This document shows, one piece after another, positions 1-8,738 of a stretch of 57,237 nucleotides of DNA. Origin of the DNA: Deltaproteobacteria bacterium (GTDB taxonomy: Bacteria; Myxococcota_A; Bradymonadia; REDH01); NCBI GenBank assembly GCA_007693585.1, contig REDH01000060.1, positions 1 through 57,237 on the forward strand, written 5' to 3'. The notes under the pieces were generated by a model that saw only the letters and a list, made by a program, of their open reading frames with translations, did not search any database and was not told the origin of the DNA. How positions within the stretch are numbered: the stretch's first letter is position 1; each line of letters opens with the position of its first letter. Position numbers and translations under genes: made by a program.

Positions 1-79
1 CCCCCCCGCCCCCCCCCCCCCCCCCCCGAACCCCGGGGCTTGCCGCCACGCACCGCCAGCCGCAGCATGGGAAACGACC
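1..79. other. Left edge with C19 homopolymer
   Basis: No gene is seen before the GTG at 80. Bases 9-27 are an uninterrupted run of 19 C, preceded by seven C and one G. Such a run is prone to slippage in cells and to sequencing error. It lies about 50 bases upstream of the first start codon, so it could sit in that gene's promoter or leader. Confidence 0.6.
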
Positions 80-1219
80 GTGGCACAGACCACGACCCCC
101 CGCCCCGACGGGACCATGACCCCCGCGCCAGCCCCGGAGAACGCGAGCCCACGGCCCGCCACCGCCGTCGTCATCGACCGGCCCGGCGGCCATGACCGCC
201 TGAACCTGCAGCCCGTCCACTGCCCGCCCCCCGCCGCCGGCGAAGTCCGCATCGCCGTGCGCGCCATCGGCGTCAACTACGCCGACGTCCTCGTCCGCAT
301 GGGACTCTACGCCTCCGCCAGACACTACGTCGGATGGCCCGTCACCCCCGGCTTCGAGGTCGCCGGCTTCATCGAGGACATCGGCAGCGGCGTCGTCGGC
401 TGGCGTCCCGGAGACCGCGTCCTCGCCGTCACCCGATTCGGCGGATACGCCTCCCGCATCGTCGTCCCCGCACAGCAGGTCTTCCGCGTCCCCAACGGTT
501 GGCTCCTCGAACAGGCCGCCGCCTTCCCCACCGCTCACCTCACCGCCTGGTGGGCACTCCGCCGCCTCGCCCACGTCCAGCCCGGCGAGAACGTCCTCGT
601 CCACTCCGCGGCCGGAGGCGTCGGCCAGGCCCTCTGCCGTCTCGCACGACTCGCCGGCGCACACGTCACCGGCATCGTCGGACACCCCGACAAGATCCCC
701 GCCGCACGGGACGCCGGCGCACAACACGTCATCTCCCGTCACCACCCCCGCCCCTGGGAACAGGCCCTCCGACACCGCCCCGACGGATACCACGTCGTCC
801 TCGACGCCAACGGCGCCGACACCCTCCGCGAAAGCTGGCACCTCCTCGCCGCCCCCGGACGACTCGTCGTCTACGGCTTCCACGCCATGCTCCCCCGCGG
901 CGCCAGCCGACCCTCCCTCCTCAAGCTCGCCTGGGACTGGCTCAGAACACCGCGGTTCAACCCCCTCGACATGACCCGGCACAACCGCTCCGTCCTCGCC
1001 TTCAACCTCAGCTTCCTCTTCGACCAGAACGACGCGCTCCAGCAGGCCATGAGCGAACTCCTCGACCTCGCCGCCGGACACGCTCTCCCACCACCCGCCC
1101 ACCAGACCCTCCCCTTCCACGACGTCCACCGCGCCCACGCACGCCTCGAGTCCGGACGATCCACGGGCAAGATCGTCCTCCACATCAGCGACGATGACGC
1201 CGCCGCCCACGTGCCATGA
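80..1219 (+). CDS. Medium-chain (MDR) zinc-free quinone oxidoreductase-like protein
   Basis: This is a member of the medium-chain dehydrogenase/reductase superfamily, closest in appearance to quinone oxidoreductase/VAT-1-like NAD(P)H enzymes. Residues 40-150 form the GroES-like domain (GVNYADVLVRMGLY, then PGFEVAGFIEDIG). The Rossmann part follows, with HSAAGGVGQALCRLA around residue 178 as the nucleotide-binding loop. No structural-zinc cysteine cluster is visible, as expected for the quinone reductase branch. The track start is GTG; an in-frame ATG at 116 would remove 12 residues of an unconserved N-terminal tail, and I cannot separate the two. Substrate unknown. The gene is followed by two lipoprotein genes on the same strand with no obvious functional link. 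Confidence 0.85.
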   Translation: MAQTTTPRPDGTMTPAPAPENASPRPATAVVIDRPGGHDRLNLQPVHCPPPAAGEVRIAVRAIGVNYADVLVRMGLYASARHYVGWPVTPGFEVAGFIEDIGSGVVGWRPGDRVLAVTRFGGYASRIVVPAQQVFRVPNGWLLEQAAAFPTAHLTAWWALRRLAHVQPGENVLVHSAAGGVGQALCRLARLAGAHVTGIVGHPDKIPAARDAGAQHVISRHHPRPWEQALRHRPDGYHVVLDANGADTLRESWHLLAAPGRLVVYGFHAMLPRGASRPSLLKLAWDWLRTPRFNPLDMTRHNRSVLAFNLSFLFDQNDALQQAMSELLDLAAGHALPPPAHQTLPFHDVHRAHARLESGRSTGKIVLHISDDDAAAHVP

Positions 1220-1331
1220 CCCCCCTGCCGTCCCGCACGGACCCCCTCCCGCATCGCCCGCACGCCATCCGCAGCCCCCCCCGGGGAGCCTCCCTGCACC
1301 CGTCGCCCCGGCCCTCGCCCCACGACAACCC

Positions 1332-2213
1332 ATGATCACCGTCCGCATCCCCACCTCGGCCCGCATCCTCGCCCCGGCCCTCGCCCTCACCCTCCTCGGC
1401 GTCGCCTGCGACCCCGACACCACCGCGCCCGAGATCCCCTACGCCCCCGGCGAACCCACCAGCACACTGCCCCCCCTCGACGGCGCACCGGCTCCCGGCG
1501 AAGCGCTGACCCCCGCCGTCCGCCACGCCCCCCTCCCCGACGTCCGCGTCTGGGGCAGCCTCCGCGGGATCAACGCCGACGGCGACACCTCCCCCAACGT
1601 CACCCTCCGCGACGCCCTCGACGCCCTCGACGGCCCCGGCGAGCTCGTCGCCCTCGGAAACGTCGCCGGACTGCGCGGCGAAATCACCGCCGTCGGCAAC
1701 ACCCTCGCCATCAGCAGACCCTGCGACGACGGACTGTGCCAGGAGACACTCTCCCCGGACGACATCCCCGACGCCCTCGCCGCCACCCTCCTCGTCGCCA
1801 CCCGGGTCGAAGGCTGGATCGACCTCTTCGCCCCCGAAGACCTCGACCTCGACGCCCTCGCCACCTTCCTCGCCAACACCCGCCAGGAACGCGGGCTCGG
1901 CAACGACCCCATGCCCGTCGTGATCCTCGGCGCCATCGACCACTTCCACGGCCACGTCGTCGACGCCGACCGGCTCGGCGCCCGCATCGCCGGCACCTGC
2001 GAGGACCGCGCCGCACGCCTGCCCGCCATCACCGGCGACGACCTCGAGGGACGCCTCGTCCTCTTCCACGATCCCGGACCCCCGGGACGGATCGTCAGCC
2101 ACGTCCGCCCCCTCCATGTCCACGCCCTCCTCGCCGACGGACGCAGCCTCCACGTGGACGCCGCCACCGTCCGCGCCGGCAACCGCATCCGCATCCCCCG
2201 CACCGAATACTGA
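1332..2213 (+). CDS. Secreted lipoprotein, possibly acetolactate-decarboxylase-like fold
   Basis: The 293-residue product starts at ATG 1332, chosen because it begins a clean lipoprotein signal (hydrophobic stretch, then LLGVAC with Cys26 as the lipidated residue). A further upstream in-frame start would add 46 low-complexity residues. The mature part contains WGSLRGINADGD, a segment GELVALGNVAGLRGEITAV and a late LHVHALLADGRSLHVDA segment. The HxH...H pattern and order recall the zinc-binding acetolactate decarboxylase family, but the resemblance is from memory and weak. It would sit at the cell envelope, where a soluble ALDC role is unusual. A catalytic function is not established. Confidence 0.6.
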   Translation: MITVRIPTSARILAPALALTLLGVACDPDTTAPEIPYAPGEPTSTLPPLDGAPAPGEALTPAVRHAPLPDVRVWGSLRGINADGDTSPNVTLRDALDALDGPGELVALGNVAGLRGEITAVGNTLAISRPCDDGLCQETLSPDDIPDALAATLLVATRVEGWIDLFAPEDLDLDALATFLANTRQERGLGNDPMPVVILGAIDHFHGHVVDADRLGARIAGTCEDRAARLPAITGDDLEGRLVLFHDPGPPGRIVSHVRPLHVHALLADGRSLHVDAATVRAGNRIRIPRTEY

Positions 2214-2351
2214 CCCGCGCACCGACGTCGCACCCCCGGGCGCCATCGAGTCCCCCGCCCCACCGCCGGTCGTCCCGTCACGCCCCCCACCCGCGCACCC
2301 TGCCGGCGGCCACGCGCCTCGCCGCCGCCCAGCCCTCACCCCGGATCCACC

Positions 2352-3515
2352 ATGACCGCCCGCCTCTCCCTGCTCCTCGCCCTGCTGCTCCTCGCCGCCT
2401 GCGGCAGCGACGACGACGCGCGCTCCTCCGAAGGCCCCCCCTCGAGCAGCGACCCGGGCCCCTCGAGCGTCCCCGCACAGGAGACCTCGTCCCCCTCCTC
2501 CGAAGACTCCTCCACCACGCCGGTGGACGAGATCCCGCTCCTCACCGACGCGCGCATCACCAGCCGACCCGACGATCCGAACTTCCATCGCGTGCGCGCA
2601 CCCCTCGACCTCGCCGGCGGGCCCTTCGCCGACGCCCGCCTGCGCATCGAGCTCGGCACCACCTGCTACCCCTTCACCGGCTGGAACGAGCTTCACTTCC
2701 CCCCCGGACACAACTGGCCCGAAAGCTGCGACGCCTTCGACCGAAACTTCGAGATCCTCCTGCGCCAGATCGACGCGCCCGAGGACCAGCCCCTCTTCGA
2801 GGTCGAGCGCGCCATCACCCCCTTCGGCGGACCCATGACCCTCGACGTCGACATCACCGATCTCGCCAACGCCCGCCCCGGCGACTGGGAGCTCATCGTC
2901 CACATCAGCACCTGGTCCGACCGGGACGGACAGGTCACCGGCGCCGACGGCGGCTGGAACATCGACGCCTTCGCCACCCTCGTCCCCGGCGAAGCCCCGC
3001 GGCCCGTCCTCGACGCCATCCCCCTCTTCAACGGAAACCTCACCCACGAGGAGCCCCTCCTCGAGGCCGAGTGGACCGTCGATGACGCCGTGGAGAGCGC
3101 ACGCCTCGAGCTCCGCACCACCGGGCACGGCGGAGCTTCCGACCCGAGCCGCGACTGCATCGGCCCGGCCGAGGAATTCTGCCGCCGCTTTCACAGCCTG
3201 CGCATCGACGGCGCCACGCTCACCATCCGCCAGCCCTGGCGCGACGACTGCGACACCCTGTGCACGCTCCGCGACTTTCCCTTCGGCGCCGGCGACCAGC
3301 AGTACTGCGCCGAGAACCCCTGCGGGGCGCTGGGCAGCGTCCGCGCCCCGCGCGCCAACTGGTGCCCCGGCGACGTGAGCCCGCCCCTCGTCCTCGACGA
3401 CGCCCGGCTGCACGCCCCCGGCACACGGACCTTCACCATGGAGGTCGAGGACATCTTCCCCGGCGGCTCCTGGCGGACCTCCGCCGTCCTCTACACCTAC
3501 GGCACCCGCCCCTGA
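2352..3515 (+). CDS. Lipoprotein with PNGase F-like N- and C-domains
   Basis: ATG 2352 begins a short lipoprotein signal (MTARLSLLLALLLLAACGS, Cys17). After an acidic Ser-rich linker to about residue 60, residues 75-220 contain ERAITPFGGPMTLDVDITDL and GDWELIVHISTW. Residues 225-385 contain ELRTTGHGGASDP, EEFCRRFHSLRIDG, then Cys-rich blocks ending in RAPRANWCPGDVSPP. The TGHG ... EFC ... RA.WCPG series matches the pattern of the peptide-N4-(N-acetyl-beta-glucosaminyl)asparagine amidase F C-terminal domain, and the first half fits the paired N-terminal jelly roll. It may therefore be an envelope-anchored glycan amidase or a non-catalytic relative. Catalytic residues were not mapped. The stop codon lies inside the first unit of a 61-bp tandem repeat. 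Confidence 0.7.
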   Translation: MTARLSLLLALLLLAACGSDDDARSSEGPPSSSDPGPSSVPAQETSSPSSEDSSTTPVDEIPLLTDARITSRPDDPNFHRVRAPLDLAGGPFADARLRIELGTTCYPFTGWNELHFPPGHNWPESCDAFDRNFEILLRQIDAPEDQPLFEVERAITPFGGPMTLDVDITDLANARPGDWELIVHISTWSDRDGQVTGADGGWNIDAFATLVPGEAPRPVLDAIPLFNGNLTHEEPLLEAEWTVDDAVESARLELRTTGHGGASDPSRDCIGPAEEFCRRFHSLRIDGATLTIRQPWRDDCDTLCTLRDFPFGAGDQQYCAENPCGALGSVRAPRANWCPGDVSPPLVLDDARLHAPGTRTFTMEVEDIFPGGSWRTSAVLYTYGTRP

Positions 3516-3735
3516 ACGGGCACGGCCCGCGGCTCCCGAAGGAGCGGCAGCCTGCTCCTGCGGCACCCGCCCCTGAACGGGCACGGCCCGCGGCTCCCGA
3601 AGGAGCGGCAGCCTGCTCCTGCGGCACCCGCCCCTGAACGGGCACGGCCCGCGGCTCCCGAAGGAGCGGCAGCCTGCTCCTGCGGCACCCGCCCCCGAAC
3701 GGGCACGGCCCGCGGCTCCCGGAGGAGCGACGGGC
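3501..3735. repeat. 61-bp tandem repeat, about 3.9 copies
   Basis: Units begin at 3501, 3562, 3623 and 3684, with exact 61-base spacing. The first three are nearly identical; the fourth diverges after about 45 bases. Each unit holds two short inverted repeats: CGGGC-ACG-GCCCG, and AGGAGC separated by eight bases from GCTCCT. Unit 1 includes the last codons and stop of the PNGase F-like lipoprotein gene. The array lies between that gene and the convergent MYXO-CTERM gene, so a role as a bidirectional transcription-end structure is plausible. Confidence 0.9.
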
Positions 3736-3778
3736 CGTGAAGCGGCGCACCGCGAGCGGCGGCGCCGGAGGGCGGACG

Positions 3779-6700
3779 TCAGCGCCGCCGGCGAAGCGCC
3801 AGAAGGCCGAGCAGCAGCAGGCCCCAGCCCAGGCCTGCTCCCGGAGCGGGGGCGGCGGAGCACCCGCAACCACCGCCCGACACATCGTCGTCGAAGAGAT
3901 CGTCGAAGTCCGTCTCCGTCCCCGTGCCGGGCTCGTCGGTGCCGGGCTCGTCGGTGCCGGGTTCGTCGGTGCCGGGTTCGTCGGTGCCTGGCTCGTCCGT
4001 CGGCACGACGTTGCAGTCCAGGGCCGGGGGCACGGTCTCCTCGGCCGCGAGGTCACGGTCGTTCACGATGCGGGCGGTGGCGAGAATGCCCGAGCCGCAA
4101 CCGTACGCGCTGTCGAAGCTCACCATGACCTCGTCGGCCTCGCCGGCGGGGAGCGGAATCTCCCGCACCAGGTCGTCCGCGCCGGGGAGCGTGAACGTCA
4201 CGGTGAGCACGGCGGCGCGGCCGACCGTGTCGTATCTCACGAGCGCGGACATGGCGTCGTCCTCGACCAGGGCGTTCACGATCTCCACGGTGGGGGTGGT
4301 CGGGCTCAGCACGATCGGCTCGGCGAGCGCGATGTCCCCGTCGCCGAAGTCGAACCCGGCGCCATCGTTGTCCTCGACCACCGGGAGGTAGCCGGTCGCG
4401 TCCGCCTGGAGCCAGGCCCAGGTCTCGTTCGGGTTGAGCAGGACCTCGAACGGCAGCGCCGCGTCGTCGACGGCCTCGACCACGAACGGCCCGACGAAGT
4501 CGTCCACCCCGCGGAAGGCGCGCAGCTCGGCGGTCTCGCCGGCGAGCAGGCCCTCGAGGGTCCCGGACAGGCGGGCCGGCGCCACCGCGTCCTCGGACAC
4601 GACCCAGGTCCCGAACATGGCGCGGGAGGGCAGGGCGTCGTCGCGGAACGCGCGCACCTGAAGGCTCAGGCTCTCGCCGGCTTCGACGGCGAAGGGCTCG
4701 CCGTCCCACAGCGCGCTGTCCCGGGTCGGCGTCGTGCCGTCCATGGTGAACCGCGCTTCGGCGCCCGGCGCGACCAGGATGTCCACATCCAGGAAGACGT
4801 CGTAGGTGCCGGGGGTCACGGAGAAGGAGGGGTCGGGGACGCGGTCGATGGCCACCGCCTCACCGGCCAGGCCCGCCGTCGGCGCGAAGCCGCCGGGGAA
4901 GACGACCACGTCCAGGATCTCGCCGGTCGCTGCGCTGCGCTCCTCGTAGCGGCCGATGCCGTCCACGAGCCCGCCCGGGAGCATGGCGCCCCACCGGCCG
5001 TCCTGCGCGGCCACATGCTCCGCGTAGAACGGGGCGTAGCGGTCCTCCTCCTCGGCCGTGATGCCGGTGGACTCGATGACGTTGGCGTAGAGCGGACGCT
5101 CCGCGCCGTCGCCGTCGCCGTAGAGCACCACGAACGACTGCGGCGGGGAGACCGCGCTGCCCCACACGCCCGTGTACGCGTCGGCGCCCTCGCCGAAGGC
5201 GACCACGTCGAGGGTGGAGGGGGTGCGCAGCCAGTGATGAAGCTCCTCCCCGCCCTCACCGTCGTTGAGCAGCACGAGCAGGCGGACCGGCTCGCCCGGC
5301 GTGAGCCGGTCGCTGCTCGAGGAGAGGCTCACCATCCAGCCCTCCCAGCGCCCTTCGGCGTCCGTGGTCAGCTCCACGTGCCGGTCGTCGAGGTCGTCGG
5401 CGCGGAACCGGGGCGCGCTCGTGTTGCGGATGAAGTCGCCCCCGGTGGACGGGATCAGCAGCATGTGCCCGCCGCCGTTCTGCTCGAGGGGATCGTCGAG
5501 GGTCACCACCCGGTTGCCGTAGCGGTAGGTGGCGTCGGGGAGCAGCCCTTCGATGCCGACGCGGAAGGCGAGCAGCATGCGGTTCTCATTGTCGGGCTGC
5601 TGGCCCTGGATGACCTGCGGCACGATCTGCTCGACGAGGCGGACGAGGCGCAGCGGCGTGGAGGGTTCGGACGTGACAACCCCGGCGCTGGCCACCAGCC
5701 GCACCTCGCCGAGCCCGGAGGGGGTGAGGTCCTCGAAGGTGGCCACGCCATCCTCGGCGTCGACGGTGACCGTGCCGTCGAGGGTGCCCGCCCCGTCGGC
5801 GACGACGAGGGTCACCGATGTCGCCCCGGCGACCAGGTCGCCGTCGGCGTCCCGCACCTCGACCACCACCGGCCGCAGAAGCCCGCCGTCCTGGCCCGTG
5901 GCCGGGACCTCGGTGATGACCACGCTCGCCACGTCGTCCGGATCCGGGCACTCGGCGGTGGCGACGGTGGCCGCCGCCGCGGTGAAGTCCAGGCCGCGGT
6001 CGTTGGTGACCGTGACCGTGGCCTCGAAGCTGGTGCCGCACGCGAGGCCCTCGGCGCGCACGGAGACGGAGGAGTCCTCGTCCCCGGCGGGGAGCTCGAC
6101 GGTGCCCGCGGGGGACCCGTCGAGGGCGAAGACCACCGTGCTCGCCCGGCCGTCGGGCTGGACCGTCGACGAGAGGGTCAGGGCGGTGGCGGTGACCTCG
6201 GAGGCCACGGGCACCGTCGCCGACGGCGTGGTCGGGGTGAGGGCGATGACGACCCCGACGATGTCCCCGCCCGAGAGGTCGAAGCCCATGCCGGCGTTGT
6301 CGTCGGTCGCGGGCAGGAAGCCGCCCGCGGAGACGGTGATGCGCTCCCAGACCACCGTGTTGTCGAGCTCGAAGCTGAACGGCGTCGCGCCGCTGCCGTC
6401 CCCGGTGACGGTGATCGGCCCGACGGTGGCGCCGTCACGCTCCACGCGAACCTGGGCGGCCTCTCCGGCGTCAAGCCCGGTCAGGGTGCCGGCGAGCACC
6501 GCGCTCGTCGCCGGGGGCTCGCTCACCTCGTACTCGGCAACGACCTCGGGAGAGCCGAAGAACCCGGCGGCGAAGGCGCGGGCCGCCACCACGGTGGTCG
6601 TGTTGGAGGGCAGGGCGATCGGCCCCTCGTAGAGCGGGCTGTCCTCCGTCACCGGGCTGCCGTCCAGGGTATAGCGGATCGCCGCGCCGGCCGGACCGGA

Positions 6701-8524
6701 GAGCGTCACGCTCACGCTCGGGTAGCTGCCCGGACCGGGATCGAAGGTCGGGGCGGCGGTGACGCCGGTCGCCACGAGGGTGCCGTCCGCATTCACCGTG
6801 CCCGCGAGCCCCGCGTCGAGGGTCCACACGCGCACCAGGCTGCCGTCCACGCCGGAGCGCTCCTCCAGCCGCTGGACGCCCGCCGCCAGGTCGTTGGGGA
6901 TCAGCGTGCCGAACCGACCGTCCTGCCCCTGCACCTCCTCGCGGTAGAACGCGGCGTAGCGGGCGTACTCCACCCCCGTGGCCTCGACGATCGCCCCGGC
7001 CACCGGACGGGTGGCCCCCGCCGCGTCGGCGTACAGCAGCATCATGTTGCCCGGCGCAGCGGACACGTCCGCCCACAGGCCCGTGGCGTCCACCGGCTCG
7101 TCGCCGAACGCCCGCACGGACACCTCGTCCGAACGCAGGAAGAAGGACGGATCCTCCCCCCCCGCGCCGTCGTTGAGCACGATCACCATCCGCGTCGGGA
7201 GGCCCGGCGTCAGCCGGGGCGTGCCCGAGGGCACGCCCACCAGCCAGCCGCGCCACACGCCGTCGCCATCCGCCACAAGCTCCGCGTGGCGGTCATCGAG
7301 ATCCCCGGGCCGAAAGCGCATCCCGCCATCGCGCAGGAACCAGCCCGCACCATCCGAGCGCGGCAGCAGGATGTCCCCGCCGCCATTCTGGTCCCACGAA
7401 TCCTCATCCGTCACGAACCGGTTGCCGTAGCGGTAGGTCGCGTCCGCCGCGAGCCCCTCGATCTCCACGAAGAACGGGTACGGAACACGGCTCTCGTTGT
7501 CCGGCTGCTCGCCCTGCACCGTCGCCGGCAGGTGGATCGCCGTGAGGCGCAGCACCCGCAGCGTCGCCTCGTCCGCGCCCAGCTCGCCGGAGATCGCGCG
7601 CAGGGTCACCTCGCCCGCACCCTCGATCGCCACGTCGTCGAAGGTCGCCACCCCGTCCACCAGCGGACGCACCAGCGTCCCCGACAGGGCACCGCCCTCC
7701 ACCGAGAGCGTCACCGCGCCGTCCTCGCCCACCACCACCGCGCCGTCCGCGTCGAGCGCCGACACCGTGAACGCAGGAAGCACCGCCCCCGACTGACCCG
7801 GACCCGTCACCCCCGCAATCCCCAGGGACTCGGCCTCCACCACCGGAGGCTCCCCCGGCACCCCCGTCACCGTGATGTCGTCCAGCCGAAGCAGCGGCCG
7901 CTGACCCCCCACGTCATCGAGCTGATGGTAGATCCAGCGCAGCTCCACCCGCGGCTGATCCATCAGCGCCGCCGGCAGCGCGACGTCCGTGAACGTCTCG
8001 CTCGTCCCCGCATCCCCCACCACGTACTCCACCGGATCGCCCGCACCATCGAGCACATCCGCGAACGGCGCCTCCCCCGCCCGCGCCTGCAGACGCCACG
8101 CCTTCGTGCGCTCGTTGCGCGTCACCGTCCCCGCCGTGAACGTCACCGCCGCCGAGGCCATCCCGCGCGTGTCGAGCGCCACGTCGAACGTGCCGAGCCA
8201 GCCGCCACTGTTGCTCTCGTTGCCCGTGTTGATGAACCCGATGCCGTCCTCCCCCAGACCCACCGCCCGGGCCCGCGCCGTCAGGTTCCAGTCCGCCGTC
8301 CACACGGCGTCGAAGTCCGTGTCCAGCCGAGGGTCGTTGCGCTCCGTCGTGATGCGCACGATCGCGTTCGCCGGATACGTCTCCGCATCGCTCTCCGGAT
8401 CCCACGCCGTGAACGTCCACGGACCCTCGGAGAGCACATGCGCCTCCGGATCCTGCGCCGCCGCCACCGCCGTCACCAGCAGCAGCACCGACACCATCGC
8501 TCCCCTCACCATCCAGCTTCTCAT
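3779..8524 (-). CDS. Large MYXO-CTERM-anchored surface protein with internal duplication
   Basis: Start ATG at 8524 was chosen because it opens a signal peptide (MRSWMVRGAMVSVLLLVTAVAAAQ) with GGAG about nine bases upstream; a longer frame adds 41 unlikely residues. The 1,581-residue protein is built of beta-sandwich modules. A block with QPDNESRVPYPFFVEIEGL and ATYRYGNRFVT recurs later as QPDNENRMLLAFRVGIEGL and ATYRYGNRVVT, so about 500 residues are duplicated. Each copy is followed by a chitobiase/hexosaminidase C-terminal-like domain (for example IRYTLDGSPVTEDSPLYEG). Five TDEPG repeats (DNA 3924-3998) lead to a GGGCGCS motif, a transmembrane helix and four arginines, the MYXO-CTERM sorting tail. 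This signal directs surface attachment in Myxococcota. The ligand is unknown. Confidence 0.85.
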   Translation of the reverse strand: MRSWMVRGAMVSVLLLVTAVAAAQDPEAHVLSEGPWTFTAWDPESDAETYPANAIVRITTERNDPRLDTDFDAVWTADWNLTARARAVGLGEDGIGFINTGNESNSGGWLGTFDVALDTRGMASAAVTFTAGTVTRNERTKAWRLQARAGEAPFADVLDGAGDPVEYVVGDAGTSETFTDVALPAALMDQPRVELRWIYHQLDDVGGQRPLLRLDDITVTGVPGEPPVVEAESLGIAGVTGPGQSGAVLPAFTVSALDADGAVVVGEDGAVTLSVEGGALSGTLVRPLVDGVATFDDVAIEGAGEVTLRAISGELGADEATLRVLRLTAIHLPATVQGEQPDNESRVPYPFFVEIEGLAADATYRYGNRFVTDEDSWDQNGGGDILLPRSDGAGWFLRDGGMRFRPGDLDDRHAELVADGDGVWRGWLVGVPSGTPRLTPGLPTRMVIVLNDGAGGEDPSFFLRSDEVSVRAFGDEPVDATGLWADVSAAPGNMMLLYADAAGATRPVAGAIVEATGVEYARYAAFYREEVQGQDGRFGTLIPNDLAAGVQRLEERSGVDGSLVRVWTLDAGLAGTVNADGTLVATGVTAAPTFDPGPGSYPSVSVTLSGPAGAAIRYTLDGSPVTEDSPLYEGPIALPSNTTTVVAARAFAAGFFGSPEVVAEYEVSEPPATSAVLAGTLTGLDAGEAAQVRVERDGATVGPITVTGDGSGATPFSFELDNTVVWERITVSAGGFLPATDDNAGMGFDLSGGDIVGVVIALTPTTPSATVPVASEVTATALTLSSTVQPDGRASTVVFALDGSPAGTVELPAGDEDSSVSVRAEGLACGTSFEATVTVTNDRGLDFTAAAATVATAECPDPDDVASVVITEVPATGQDGGLLRPVVVEVRDADGDLVAGATSVTLVVADGAGTLDGTVTVDAEDGVATFEDLTPSGLGEVRLVASAGVVTSEPSTPLRLVRLVEQIVPQVIQGQQPDNENRMLLAFRVGIEGLLPDATYRYGNRVVTLDDPLEQNGGGHMLLIPSTGGDFIRNTSAPRFRADDLDDRHVELTTDAEGRWEGWMVSLSSSSDRLTPGEPVRLLVLLNDGEGGEELHHWLRTPSTLDVVAFGEGADAYTGVWGSAVSPPQSFVVLYGDGDGAERPLYANVIESTGITAEEEDRYAPFYAEHVAAQDGRWGAMLPGGLVDGIGRYEERSAATGEILDVVVFPGGFAPTAGLAGEAVAIDRVPDPSFSVTPGTYDVFLDVDILVAPGAEARFTMDGTTPTRDSALWDGEPFAVEAGESLSLQVRAFRDDALPSRAMFGTWVVSEDAVAPARLSGTLEGLLAGETAELRAFRGVDDFVGPFVVEAVDDAALPFEVLLNPNETWAWLQADATGYLPVVEDNDGAGFDFGDGDIALAEPIVLSPTTPTVEIVNALVEDDAMSALVRYDTVGRAAVLTVTFTLPGADDLVREIPLPAGEADEVMVSFDSAYGCGSGILATARIVNDRDLAAEETVPPALDCNVVPTDEPGTDEPGTDEPGTDEPGTDEPGTGTETDFDDLFDDDVSGGGCGCSAAPAPGAGLGWGLLLLGLLALRRRR
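3924..3998 (-). repeat. 15-bp coding repeat, five units
   Basis: Five consecutive 15-base units (3924, 3939, 3954, 3969, 3984), nearly identical, encode the TDEPG pentapeptides of the linker just before the MYXO-CTERM tail. Such arrays often vary in copy number between strains and set the length of the cell-wall-spanning linker. Confidence 0.9.
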
Positions 8525-8738
8525 CACGGGCTCCGTGGGATCGAGGCGGGGAGTCCCCCCGCGGTTCATCGTCCTCGCGGCCGCCCGGACACCCCCCCGG
8601 GGTGCCCGGCTCCCGCACCGGCTGTGCAGGAAGACCGCCGTCGTCAACCGAAGCGCACCTTTGGCAGCCCTTCATGGCGAAGGCGTGACGGCCCCGGAAA
8701 TCTCCGCGCACGTTCCCGCAACACCCCGAAACGAAGCG

